From positions 1 through 64,000 of the forward strand of contig JACPNX010000036.1 in NCBI GenBank assembly GCA_016185275.1: 64,000 nucleotides of DNA, given 5' to 3'. The DNA comes from Actinomycetota bacterium. GTDB taxonomy: Bacteria; Actinomycetota; Acidimicrobiia; Acidimicrobiales; Iamiaceae. This document shows, one piece after another, positions 47,112-55,405 of this stretch; the first letter of the stretch is position 1, and each line of letters starts with the position of its first letter. The notes beneath the pieces were generated by a model. The model saw nothing but the letters and a program-made list of their open reading frames with translations. It was not told the DNA's origin and made no database searches. Made by a program: the position numbers and the translations under genes.

Positions 47112-48533
47112 TCAGAGATCGTCGGGGGTGGCGAGGTGGCCGGCGATGGCCGTGGCCGCGGCGACCGCAGGTGACACGAGGTGCGTGCGCCCGCCCCGGC
47201 CCTGGCGGCCCTCGAAGTTGCGGTTCGACGTCGACGCGCAGCGCTCGCCGGGCGCGAGCTTGTCGGGGTTCATGGCCAGGCACATCGAGCAGCCGGGGTC
47301 GCGCCAGTCGAAGCCGGCGTCGCGGAAGACCCGGTCGAGCCCCTCGGACTCGGCCTGGGCCTTGACCGCCCACGAGCCGGGCACCACCAGCGTGCGCACG
47401 CCCGACGCGACCCGGCGGCCCGTCACCACGCCGGCGGCGGCGCGGAGGTCCTCGATGCGGCTGTTGGTGCAGGACCCGATGAACACCGTGTCGACGCCGA
47501 TCTCGCGCACCGGCGTGCCCGGCGCCAGGCCCATGTAGACCAGGGCCCGCTCGGCCGCGTCGCGCTCGGCCGGGGAGGGGAACGACGACGGGTCCGGCAC
47601 CCGCTCGGTGATCGGCACGACCTGACCGGGGTTCGTTCCCCAGGACACGTGCGGGGCGATCTCGGCGGCGTCGAGGCGGACCTCCTTGTCGAAGCGCGCG
47701 CCCTCGTCGGTGGCCAGATCGCTCCAGTAGGCCACGGCCTCGTCCCACGCCGGCCCGGCCGGGGCGTGGGCCCGGCCGCGCAGGTACTCGAACGTCGTGC
47801 CGTCGGGGGCGATCATCCCCGCCTTCGCGCCCGCTTCGATCGACATGTTGCACACGGTCATGCGGCCCTCCATCGACAGCGACCGGATGGCCGAGCCGCG
47901 GTACTCGGCGATGTGGCCGATCCCGCCGCCGGTGCCGATGCGGCCGAGGATGGCGAGGATTACGTCCTTGGCGGTCGAGCCGGCCGGAAGCTGGCCCTCC
48001 ACGTCGATCGACATCGTGCGGGCGGGCGCCTGCGGCAGGGTCTGCGTGGCCAGCACGTGCTCGACCTCGCTGGTGCCGATGCCGAAGGCGAGCGCACCGA
48101 AGGCGCCGTGGGTCGACGTGTGGCTGTCGCCGCAGACGACCGTCATGCCCGGCAGCGTGAGGCCCTGCTCGGGGCCGATCACGTGGACGATGCCCTGCCC
48201 CGCCGAACCCATCGGGTGCAGCCGGATGCCGAACTCCGCGCAGTTCCGCCGCAGCGTCTCGACCTGGGTGCGGCTGACCGGATCGGCGATCGGCAGGTGC
48301 GTGTCGACGGTCGGGACGTTGTGGTCCTCGGTGGCCACCGTGAGGTCGGGTCGCCGGACCGTGCGCCCGTTCAGCCGGAGACCGTCGAACGCCTGGGGGC
48401 TCGTGACCTCGTGGACCAGGTGCAGGTCGATGTAGAGCAGGTCCGGCTGGCCCGCCTCACGGCGCACCAGGTGCGCGTCCCAGACCTTCTCGCTGAGCGT
48501 CCTCGGCCGGCTGGTGGTGCTGGTGCCGAGCAT
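47112..48533 (-). CDS. leuC: 3-isopropylmalate dehydratase large subunit
   Basis: The 473-residue subunit carries the [4Fe-4S] cluster: [38 protein letters not shown] and [12 protein letters not shown] provide the cysteine ligands. It converts 2- to 3-isopropylmalate with LeuD. Its start lies 70 bp from the divergent regulator gene, with an inverted repeat in between. Confidence 0.97.
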   Translation of the reverse strand: MLGTSTTSRPRTLSEKVWDAHLVRREAGQPDLLYIDLHLVHEVTSPQAFDGLRLNGRTVRRPDLTVATEDHNVPTVDTHLPIADPVSRTQVETLRRNCAEFGIRLHPMGSAGQGIVHVIGPEQGLTLPGMTVVCGDSHTSTHGAFGALAFGIGTSEVEHVLATQTLPQAPARTMSIDVEGQLPAGSTAKDVILAILGRIGTGGGIGHIAEYRGSAIRSLSMEGRMTVCNMSIEAGAKAGMIAPDGTTFEYLRGRAHAPAGPAWDEAVAYWSDLATDEGARFDKEVRLDAAEIAPHVSWGTNPGQVVPITERVPDPSSFPSPAERDAAERALVYMGLAPGTPVREIGVDTVFIGSCTNSRIEDLRAAAGVVTGRRVASGVRTLVVPGSWAVKAQAESEGLDRVFRDAGFDWRDPGCSMCLAMNPDKLAPGERCASTSNRNFEGRQGRGGRTHLVSPAVAAATAIAGHLATPDDL

Positions 48534-48571
48534 GGCGGTTCCTCCTCTGGGGCCGGCGGGTGCGCTGGCTC

Positions 48572-48602
48572 GTCTCGCATGTTGAGACTACGATCTTGTC
48601 TC
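48572..48602. promoter_or_regulatory. Operator region between leuC and ltbR-like gene
   Basis: GAGAC (48584-48588) and GTCTC (48598-48602) form an inverted repeat around TACGATCTT, and a further GTCTC lies at 48572-48576. TACGAT (48589-48594) would be the -10 of the regulator gene, 8 nt before its GTG. A regulator bound here could control both divergent genes. Confidence 0.55.
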
Positions 48603-49262
48603 GTGGAACACAGGGTAAGCGGCGTCGGCGTGCTCGACAAGTCCATGGCCGTGCTCGACGCCGTGGCCGCCGGCGGGCCGATGACGCTGGCGGAGCTCGT
48701 CGACGCGACGGGGCTGTCGCGGGCGACGGCGCACCGGCTGGCGGTGGCGCTCGAGGCGCACGGGCTGGTGCGCCGCGACGACGCGGGCCGGTTCACGCTG
48801 GGCCTGCGCCTCATCGGTCTGGGCCGGCGGGCCGCCGCCGGCTGGCCGCTGGCCGAGGCGGCCGCCCCGGTGCTGGCCTGGCTGCGCGAGCAGACGGGGG
48901 AGTCGGTGCAGCTCTACGTGCGTGACGGCGACGCGCGGCTGTGCGTGGCCGCACTCGACTCGCCCGAGGAGCTGCGCACGATCGTGCCGATCGGCGCCCG
49001 GCTCCCGCTCGGCGTCGGGTCGGCCGGGCGCCTCCTCGCGGGACAGGAGGTCGCTGCGGCGCGGCCGTGGGTGGCATCGGTGGAGGAGCGGGCGCCGGGC
49101 GTGGCATCGGTCAGCGCGCCGGTCGACGTCGGGGGCGAGCGTGTCGTGCTCAGCGTGTCCGGCCCGATCGACCGCACCACCCGCCGCCCCGGGCCGCGCT
49201 ACGGACCGGCGCTGGTCGAAGCCGCGGCTCGGCTGTCGGCCACCGTCGCCGCCGGCGGCTGA
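48603..49262 (+). CDS. ltbR: IclR-family regulator of leucine genes (NdgR/LtbR type)
   Basis: The 219-residue protein has an N-terminal winged HTH (MAVLDAVAAGGPMTLAELVD, SRATAHRLAVALEAHGLV) and an IclR effector domain. It is divergent from leuCD, the conserved context of NdgR (Streptomyces) and LtbR (Corynebacterium), which control leu genes. The GTG start directly follows the -10-like TACGAT, so the message is probably leaderless and regulated by its own inverted repeat. The symbol is assigned by context and family. Confidence 0.88.
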   Translation: MEHRVSGVGVLDKSMAVLDAVAAGGPMTLAELVDATGLSRATAHRLAVALEAHGLVRRDDAGRFTLGLRLIGLGRRAAAGWPLAEAAAPVLAWLREQTGESVQLYVRDGDARLCVAALDSPEELRTIVPIGARLPLGVGSAGRLLAGQEVAAARPWVASVEERAPGVASVSAPVDVGGERVVLSVSGPIDRTTRRPGPRYGPALVEAAARLSATVAAGG

Positions 49263-49278
49263 ACCGCGTCGCCGACCG

Positions 49279-50184
49279 TCAGGCGGGAGCGGGCTCGCGG
49301 ACGGCGCGGCGAGCCGGCGGGGAGGCGCCGACCACGTCGCTCACCGATCGCAGGAGCGCCGGCACGAACCGGCGGGCGGCCGTGACGCATCCGGCGTGGT
49401 CCATGTCGACGCGGTGGACGACCGCGCCGGGCAGGGCGGCGGCCAGCTCGAGCTGGCGCCGTGGTGCCACCACACGGTCCTGCGTCGACACGACCACGGC
49501 CGCGGGCACCTCGAGCCCGCCGATCCACGCAAGGGACGAGAACCGGCCGAGCGATGCGCCCGCCTCGAGCACCATGCGGGGGTTCCCTCTGGCGACCTCC
49601 GAGCGGGCCCATTGCGCGATCGGGCTGTCCTGCACCCGCCCCGTCATGATCCGGTCTCCGAGTCGGGCCACCACCTGCTTGGGCGTCATGCGGACCGCCT
49701 GGGACAGGCCGGCGAGCCCCACGAACGCGGCCCGCTCGCTCGGCGACTCCGCGAACCGCGCGGCCGTGGCGCACAGCACCAGGCCCGACACGAGCTCGGG
49801 ATGCCGGTACGCCAGGAGCGAGGCGATCGGGCCGCCCATCGAGTACCCGACGGCCACGACCCGGTCGATGCCGAGCGCGTCGCACAGCGCGGCCGCGTCG
49901 TCGGCGCAGTCGGCCAGCCGGAAGCGCCGGCGGCTGCGGATGCCTCGGCCGTGGCCGCGGTGGTCGAGCGCCACGACCCGGTAGCGGCGGCCGAGCGCGC
50001 CGTAGGCCGGGAACCAGTTCAGGTCGGCCGTCGCCGTCCACCCGTGCAGCAGCAGGACCGCAGGCGCACCCGCGGGCCCCGCCAGCTCGCGCACGAAGGT
50101 GCGCCCCCGGCCCGGCAGCTCCACCGCCCGGCCGGGCGGCAGGGGCGGCGCTCCGTGATGGTCCTCGGCGGTCACCCGAGGCAC
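49279..50184 (-). CDS. Alpha/beta-fold hydrolase
   Basis: The 301-residue hydrolase has the oxyanion region VLLLHGWTATADLNWFP, the nucleophile elbow VAVGYSMGGPIASL (Ser), an Asp-containing VVVSTQDRVVAP and a likely catalytic His in MDHAGC. It resembles esterases and haloalkane-dehalogenase-like lipases. Substrate unknown. It starts with GTG at 50184 and lies next to greA. Confidence 0.88.
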   Translation of the reverse strand: MPRVTAEDHHGAPPLPPGRAVELPGRGRTFVRELAGPAGAPAVLLLHGWTATADLNWFPAYGALGRRYRVVALDHRGHGRGIRSRRRFRLADCADDAAALCDALGIDRVVAVGYSMGGPIASLLAYRHPELVSGLVLCATAARFAESPSERAAFVGLAGLSQAVRMTPKQVVARLGDRIMTGRVQDSPIAQWARSEVARGNPRMVLEAGASLGRFSSLAWIGGLEVPAAVVVSTQDRVVAPRRQLELAAALPGAVVHRVDMDHAGCVTAARRFVPALLRSVSDVVGASPPARRAVREPAPA

Positions 50185-50220
50185 CCTACCGACCGGTCAC
50201 CACACGAACGCGCCCTCGGG

Positions 50221-50688
50221 TCAGTCGATCTCGACGACCTCCACGGTCAGCGCCGCTCCTGTCGGAGTCGCGTAGGTGACCGTGTCGCCGGGGGCGCGAC
50301 CCACCAGGGCCGCGCCCAGGGGCGACCCCGGCGAGATCACGTCGAGGTCGTCATGGCGCTCCTCGATGGACCCGATGAGGTACCGCTCGGTGTCGTCGTC
50401 ACCCTCGTAGCGGATCGTCACGACCGAGCCCGGCGCGACCGTTCCGCCGCCTGGCGCGTCGACGATCTCGGCGTTGTCGAGCAGCGCCGCCAGGTGGAGG
50501 ATGCGGCCCTCCATCTTGCCCTTCTCCTCCTTGGCCGCGTGGTAGTCACCGTTCTCCGACAGGTCGCCCAGCTCGCGGGCGGTCTCGATCTTGCGGGCGA
50601 TGTCGATGCGCCCGCGTGTCGTCAGGTCGTCGTGCTCGGCCTTGAGCCGCTCGTACGCGGCTCGGGAGAGCTGCACCTTCTCAGCCAT
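50221..50688 (-). CDS. greA: Transcription elongation factor GreA
   Basis: The 155-residue factor has the N-terminal coiled coil (LSRAAYERLKAEHDDLTTRG, ARELGDLSENGDYHAAKEEK with the acidic tip residues) and a C-terminal FKBP-like domain (GDDDTERYLIGSIEER, SPLGAALVGRAPGDTV). It rescues backtracked RNA polymerase. Stand-alone minus-strand gene. Confidence 0.95.
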   Translation of the reverse strand: MAEKVQLSRAAYERLKAEHDDLTTRGRIDIARKIETARELGDLSENGDYHAAKEEKGKMEGRILHLAALLDNAEIVDAPGGGTVAPGSVVTIRYEGDDDTERYLIGSIEERHDDLDVISPGSPLGAALVGRAPGDTVTYATPTGAALTVEVVEID

Positions 50689-50958
50689 CCGTCCAACCTA
50701 ACGGGCTCGGTTGCGGTCGCTCGGTCGTCCGGCCAGCGGGCGCGGGCTGGGTCCCGCAGTCCGGCCGCCACTTCGTCCGGCTGCCGCCGGCTTCCCGACA
50801 GATCCGGCCAACGTTCGGCCGGTTTCGTCGGGAAAGCCGCGTCGGGTGCGGTCGTGTTGGGTGCGGTCGTTCGGCCGGTTTCGTCGGGAAAGCTGCGTCG
50901 GGTGCGGTCGCTCGGTCGCTCGGCCGCCGGTCGCTCGCCCCGGCCGGCGCGCTGCGAG
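50689..50958. repeat. Intergenic region with 56-bp direct repeat
   Basis: The sequence TTCGGCCGGTTTCGTCGGGA followed by AAGC[CT]GCGTCGGGTGCGGTCG occurs at 50814 and 50870, a 56-bp period. Shorter CGGTCGCTCGG-like units surround it. No gene is supported in this stretch. It lies between greA and the leuB leader promoter. Confidence 0.6.
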
Positions 50959-50972
50959 TACGCTCGCCGGCG

Positions 50973-51011
50973 ATGACGCCGCACCTCGCACTCGTAGCCG
51001 TCATCGACTAG
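50973..51011 (+). CDS. Leu/Val/Ile leader peptide of the leuB operon
   Basis: The 12-residue frame [12 protein letters not shown] is leaderless (8 nt after TACGCT). Leu, Val and Ile make up five of 12 residues, matching the amino acids whose synthesis the downstream genes complete. It is a candidate sensor for attenuation. Confidence 0.6.
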   Translation: MTPHLALVAVID

Positions 51012-51037
51012 CGCGCCCGGCACCCCCGAGCGCGCCT

Positions 51038-51072
51038 GGACCGTCCACTTCGGTGGGCGGTTCGTCGCTTTT
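51038..51072 (+). terminator. leuB attenuator terminator
   Basis: An 11-bp stem with a TTCG tetraloop (51038-51063) is followed by GTCGCTTTT ending at 51072. It ends 42 bp before leuB and can end transcription before the operon. Confidence 0.72.
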
Positions 51073-51114
51073 CCGCCCGGATCGAAGCCTGCCACCCACC
51101 TGCCCGAGGAACAC

Positions 51115-52158
51115 GTGACCCACCGCATCGCAGTCATCGGCGGCGACGGCATCGGCCCGGAGGTCGTCGCCCAGGCCCTGACGGTCGTGCGCGCCGCCGG
51201 CGTCGCGATCGACACGACCGACTTCGACCTCGGCGGTGCCCGCTACCTGCGCGACGGCACGGTCCTGCCCGCCGAGACGCTCGACGAGCTGCGCGGCTTC
51301 GACGCCATCCTCCTCGGTGCGGTGGGCACTCCCGAGGTGCCGCCGGGCGTCATCGAGCGCGGCCTGCTGCTCGAGATGCGCTTCGCGCTCGACCAGTACG
51401 TGAACCTGCGCCCGTTCGTGTGGCCCCTCCCCGGCACGGACGCAGGCACGGACGCCGGCCGCGGGAGCGCGGCGCGCGCGGTCGACATGGTCGTGGTGCG
51501 CGAGAACACCGAGGGCTCGTACGCCGGTGAGGGCGGGTTCCTGCGCAGGGGCACGCCGCACGAGATCGCCACGCAGGGCTCGGTGAACACCCGCATGGGC
51601 GTCGAGCGCTGCATCCGGTTCGCCTTCGAGCTCGCCCGCAGCCGGCCGCGCCGCCACGTCACCCTGGTGCACAAGACGAACGTGCTCACGTTCGCCGGCG
51701 ACCTGTGGCAGCGAGCCTTCGACGCCGTGGCCGCCGAGCACCCCGACGTGGGCACCGCCTACAACCACGTCGACGCCGCCTGCATCCACTTCGTGCAGGA
51801 CCCAGGCCGGTTCGACGTGGTCGTCACGGACAACCTCTTCGGCGACATCCTCACCGACCTCGGCGGAGCGGTGTCCGGCGGCATCGGCTTCGCCGCCTCG
51901 GGCAACCTCAACCCGGCGCGCACCGGCCCGTCGATGTTCGAACCGGTGCACGGGTCCGCGCCCGACATCGCGGGCACGGGCACGGCCAACCCGACCGCCG
52001 CCATCCTGAGCGCGGCGATGATGCTCGACTTCCTCGGCGAGGCCGACGCCGCCTCGCGCATCCGCGCCGCCTGCGAGAAGGTCGCGGCTTCGACGGACGC
52101 CTCCGCGCCCGGCCTCTCCACCGCCGAGGTCGGCGCGCGCGTCGCCGACCTCGTCTGA
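51115..52158 (+). CDS. leuB: 3-isopropylmalate dehydrogenase
   Basis: The 347-residue enzyme oxidatively decarboxylates 3-isopropylmalate. Motifs are [49 protein letters not shown] with the catalytic Lys, and [23 protein letters not shown] 51115 has GAGGA upstream. It opens the operon leuB-ilvE-cimA, which is preceded by the attenuator. Confidence 0.95.
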   Translation: MTHRIAVIGGDGIGPEVVAQALTVVRAAGVAIDTTDFDLGGARYLRDGTVLPAETLDELRGFDAILLGAVGTPEVPPGVIERGLLLEMRFALDQYVNLRPFVWPLPGTDAGTDAGRGSAARAVDMVVVRENTEGSYAGEGGFLRRGTPHEIATQGSVNTRMGVERCIRFAFELARSRPRRHVTLVHKTNVLTFAGDLWQRAFDAVAAEHPDVGTAYNHVDAACIHFVQDPGRFDVVVTDNLFGDILTDLGGAVSGGIGFAASGNLNPARTGPSMFEPVHGSAPDIAGTGTANPTAAILSAAMMLDFLGEADAASRIRAACEKVAASTDASAPGLSTAEVGARVADLV

Positions 52159-52189
52159 CCCGTCCGCTTCAACGACGAAGGGAACCCCG

Positions 52190-53107
52190 ATGCCGATCAC
52201 CCCAACCGAGAAGATCTGGATGAACGGCGAGCTGGTGCCGTGGGAGGACGCCCGCATCCACCTGCTCACCCACACGCTCCACTACGGCATGGGCGTGTTC
52301 GAGGGGATCAGGGCCTACGAGACCGAGGATGGCCCCGGCGTGTTCCGGCTCACCGACCACATGGTGCGCATGGAGAACTCGGCGAAGATCCTCGGGATGG
52401 AGCTGCCGTACACGGTGGCCGAGCTGGTCGAGGCGGTGAAGGTCACGGTCCGTTCCACCGGCCTGCCCTCGTGCTACATCCGCCCGATCGCCTACTACGG
52501 CTACGGCGAGATGGGGCTCAACACGCTGCCCTGCTCGATCGACGTGGCCATCGCCTGCTGGCCGTGGGGTGCCTACCTCGGCGACGACGCGCTCACCCGC
52601 GGCGTGCGCATGAAGATCTCCTCGTGGACCCGCCACGACCACAACACGATGCCGCCGGCGGCCAAGACCACCGGCAACTACGTGAACTCGTCGCTGGCCA
52701 AGGTGGAGGCCGTGAAGGCGGGCTACGACGAGGCGATCATCCTGAACCCGCAGGGGTTCGTGAGCGAGTGCACCGGCGAGAACATCTTCGTCGCCCGGCA
52801 CGGCAAGCTCATCACTCCGCCGCTGTCGTCGGGCGCGCTCGAGGGCATCACCCAGGACTCGGTCATGACCATCGCGCGCGACCTCGGCTTCGAGTGCGTG
52901 ATCGACACGCTGGCGCGGTCCGACCTCTACATCGCCGAGGAGATGTTCGTGTGCGGCACCGCAGCGGAGGTGTCGGCGGTCCGCTCGGTCGACGACCGGG
53001 AGCTGACTTCCCCGGGGCCGATGACCACGGCCATCGGCCAGGAGTACGGCCGGGCCGTGCGAGGCCTCGTCGACCGGTACAAGGACTGGGTCGAGCATGT
53101 CACCTGA
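52190..53107 (+). CDS. ilvE: Branched-chain amino acid aminotransferase
   Basis: The 305-residue PLP enzyme makes Leu, Val and Ile from their 2-oxoacids. It has MNGELVPWEDARIHLLTHTL, YGMGVFEGIRAYET, KTTGNYVNSSLAKVEA with the PLP Lys after it, and a class IV fold with ENIFVARHGKL. AAGGGAACC lies before the ATG. It overlaps cimA by 11 bp. Confidence 0.95.
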   Translation: MPITPTEKIWMNGELVPWEDARIHLLTHTLHYGMGVFEGIRAYETEDGPGVFRLTDHMVRMENSAKILGMELPYTVAELVEAVKVTVRSTGLPSCYIRPIAYYGYGEMGLNTLPCSIDVAIACWPWGAYLGDDALTRGVRMKISSWTRHDHNTMPPAAKTTGNYVNSSLAKVEAVKAGYDEAIILNPQGFVSECTGENIFVARHGKLITPPLSSGALEGITQDSVMTIARDLGFECVIDTLARSDLYIAEEMFVCGTAAEVSAVRSVDDRELTSPGPMTTAIGQEYGRAVRGLVDRYKDWVEHVT

Positions 53108-54770
53108 CCCTGCGGCGCCCGGCGCCGCCGCGGGCGAGGGCGGCCCGGCGCTGCCCGAGTGGGTCGACATCTTCGACACGACCCTGCGCGACGGTGCGCA
53201 GTTCGAGGGCATCTCGCTGTCGGTCGAGGACAAGCTGCGCGTGGCCGAGCGGCTCGACTGGCTCGGCGTCGCCTGGATCGAGGGCGGCTACCCGCAGGCG
53301 AACCCGAAGGACGCGGAGTTCTTCCGCCGCGCCGTCACCGAGCTGCGGCTCGACACCGCCACGCTCGTCGCCTTCGGGTCGACCCGCCGGCCGGCCGGCA
53401 AGGTCGACGTGGACCCGACACTGCGGGCGCTGGTCGAGTCGGGCACGTCGACGGCGTGCATCGTCGGCAAGTCGTGGGACTTCCACGTGACCGAAGCGCT
53501 CGGGACCACGCTCGACGAGGGCGTGGCCATGGTGGCCGACTCCGTGCGCTTCCTGCGGGCCGAGGGCATGCGCGTGTTCTTCGACGCCGAGCACCTCTTC
53601 GACGGCTACAAGCACAACCCCGAGTTCGCCCTGCGGGTGCTGGAGGCCGCGGCCGAGGCGGGCGCGGCGTGCCTCGTCCTGTGCGACACCAACGGCGGTT
53701 CGCTGCCGCACGAGGTCGAGCGCATCACCGGCGACGTCGTGCGCCACCTTGGCGCCGACGTCACCATCGGCATCCACGCGCAGAACGACACGGGCTGCGC
53801 GGTGGCAAACTCGGTGGCCGCCGTGGTGGCCGGCGCGCGCCAGCTCCAGGGGACGATCAACGGCTACGGCGAGCGCACCGGCAACGCCAACCTCATCACC
53901 TGCATCCCGAACCTCGAGCTGAAGCTCGGCGTGCGCTGCCTGCCCGAGGGTCGCCTGGAGCGGCTCACCGCGGTCAGCCGCCACGTCGCCGAGCTCGTGA
54001 ACCTGCCGCCGCACGCAGCCGATCCCTACGTCGGCTCGTCGGCGTTCGCGCACAAGGGTGGGCTGCACACGTCCGCGCTGGGCAAGGTCGGCGGCGCCTC
54101 CTACGAGCACGTCGACCCGGGGGTGGTGGGCAACCACACCCGGGTGCTGGTCAGCGATCTCGGCGGGCGGGCCGGCATGGCCATGAAGGCCAAGGAGCTC
54201 GGCGTCGACCTCGACGACCGGGCCGCGGCCGAGCTGTCCGAGCGCCTCAAGCAGCTCGAGTCGGAGGGCTACGTGTTCGAGGCGGCCGACGCCTCGCTCG
54301 AGCTGCTGATGCGTGCGGCCACCGGCTGGCGCCAGCCGTGGTTCCGCGTCGAGGGCTACCGGGTCACGACCTACCACCGGGCGGCCGTGCACCCGGGCGA
54401 CGCCGAGGCGTTCGCGGCGTCGGACTCGGCGCCCACCGTCGACACCGAAGCCACCGTGAAGGTCTGGGTGGACGACGAGCGCCACATCGCGGTGGGGGAG
54501 GGCAACGGTCCCGTGAACGCCCTCGACGCCGCGTTCCGGGACGTCCTCGGCCGTCGTTTCCCGCACCTCGCCGCGATCCATCTCGTCGACTACCGGGTCC
54601 GCATCCTCGACAACGTGGCCGACACCGACGCGGTCGTGCGGGTCATGATCGAGTCGACCGACGGCGAGGCCACGTGGACGACCGTGGGCGTGTCGACCAA
54701 CGTGATCGAGGCGTCGTGGCAGGCGCTGGTGGACTCCATCGTCTACGGCCTGCTCAAGGGCGAACGGTAG
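53097..54770 (+). CDS. cimA: Citramalate synthase (CimA)
   Basis: The 557-residue enzyme condenses pyruvate and acetyl-CoA to (R)-citramalate, feeding 2-oxobutyrate for isoleucine synthesis independently of threonine. It has a DRE-TIM barrel (DIFDTTLRDGAQFEG, CDTNGGSLPHEVERI, IGIHAQNDTGCAVAN with the metal HxN, NGYGERTGNANL) and a LeuA-like C-terminal dimerisation/regulatory domain. Length and the CITS-type sequence (DTTLRDGAQ) separate it from LeuA. The start overlaps ilvE, so the three genes are cotranslated. Confidence 0.92.
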   Translation: MSPDPAAPGAAAGEGGPALPEWVDIFDTTLRDGAQFEGISLSVEDKLRVAERLDWLGVAWIEGGYPQANPKDAEFFRRAVTELRLDTATLVAFGSTRRPAGKVDVDPTLRALVESGTSTACIVGKSWDFHVTEALGTTLDEGVAMVADSVRFLRAEGMRVFFDAEHLFDGYKHNPEFALRVLEAAAEAGAACLVLCDTNGGSLPHEVERITGDVVRHLGADVTIGIHAQNDTGCAVANSVAAVVAGARQLQGTINGYGERTGNANLITCIPNLELKLGVRCLPEGRLERLTAVSRHVAELVNLPPHAADPYVGSSAFAHKGGLHTSALGKVGGASYEHVDPGVVGNHTRVLVSDLGGRAGMAMKAKELGVDLDDRAAAELSERLKQLESEGYVFEAADASLELLMRAATGWRQPWFRVEGYRVTTYHRAAVHPGDAEAFAASDSAPTVDTEATVKVWVDDERHIAVGEGNGPVNALDAAFRDVLGRRFPHLAAIHLVDYRVRILDNVADTDAVVRVMIESTDGEATWTTVGVSTNVIEASWQALVDSIVYGLLKGER

Positions 54771-54781
54771 GTTCGCAGGCG

Positions 54782-55330
54782 ATGGCCGCCCCGGAGTACG
54801 TCCCGCAGTCGCCCACCGACAACGCACGGGCCTACTCGTCGCCACCGCGCCGGCCCGAGTCTTGGGTGGCCGATCGGCCCGGCGAGGTTGTGTCGTCGGG
54901 CCAGCCCCGGTCGTTGCGGCTGGGCAACCAGGGCCCCGACCAGGGCTACGTGTTGCGGCTCGCCGGCCACTTCGCCGATCGCCTCCGCCTGGTCGAGGGC
55001 GAGCACCGCGACGACGTCATCGCCGGATGCATCGGCGTGGCGCTGAAGCGGGCATCGCTGTTCGGCCGGGCGCCGGTCGCCCATGACCTCGAGGCGGCGT
55101 TCGGCATCTTCGGCTTCCTCGACGACCCCGCCCGGCTCGACCCCGAGCTGCTGGGGCTGCGGCAGCGCATGTTCGCCGTCGTCGCCAACCCTCACCACTA
55201 CCGCGAGCAGCGCGCCATCGCCGACGCCGTCCCCGAGGACGTCCTGCGCCTCCCCCAAGCGAGGATCCTCGAGCAGGCCCGCGCCGACTGGCGCCGGGTG
55301 CTGAGCCCGGTCTCGCCACCCCGCTCGTAG
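54782..55330 (+). CDS. Conserved-looking unknown protein
   Basis: The 182-residue protein has a central helical core GYVLRLAGHFADRLRLVEGEHRDD, GCIGVALKRASLFGRAPVAHDLEAAFGIFGFLDDP and no signal peptide. ATG 54782 is 8 nt after TAGGTT, which overlaps the cimA stop. I do not recognise the family, but codon bias supports a real gene. It precedes gltX by 75 bp. Confidence 0.75.
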   Translation: MAAPEYVPQSPTDNARAYSSPPRRPESWVADRPGEVVSSGQPRSLRLGNQGPDQGYVLRLAGHFADRLRLVEGEHRDDVIAGCIGVALKRASLFGRAPVAHDLEAAFGIFGFLDDPARLDPELLGLRQRMFAVVANPHHYREQRAIADAVPEDVLRLPQARILEQARADWRRVLSPVSPPRS

Positions 55331-55405
55331 AGGGCAGGCGGGGAGGGAGTCCACCCCGGCGGTGGCGCGGCCGGGGCTGTCCCAGGGGGTCGGTACCCTG
55401 AGCCG

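Larger units (their letters stand above)
50959..51072 (+). promoter_or_regulatory. leuB-ilvE-cimA leader peptide and attenuator
   Basis: TACGCT (50959-50964) lies 8 nt before ATG 50973, which opens [12 protein letters not shown] and stops at 51011. The peptide carries two Leu, two Val and one Ile codon. A GCGCGC-based hairpin (51011-51035) is followed by GGACCGTCCAC (51038-51048), loop TTCG and GTGGGCGGTTC (51053-51063), an 11-bp stem with two G-T pairs, then GTCGCTTTT. The layout matches the leuA leader. leuB starts at 51115. Confidence 0.72.

Noticed and set aside
51759-52172. Minus-strand frame over the 3' part of leuB
   Set aside because: It is antisense to leuB; the leuB motifs [13 protein letters not shown] and [15 protein letters not shown] are complete.
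53100-54845. Long minus-strand frame over cimA
   Set aside because: It is the antisense mirror of cimA, whose catalytic motifs are complete on the plus strand.
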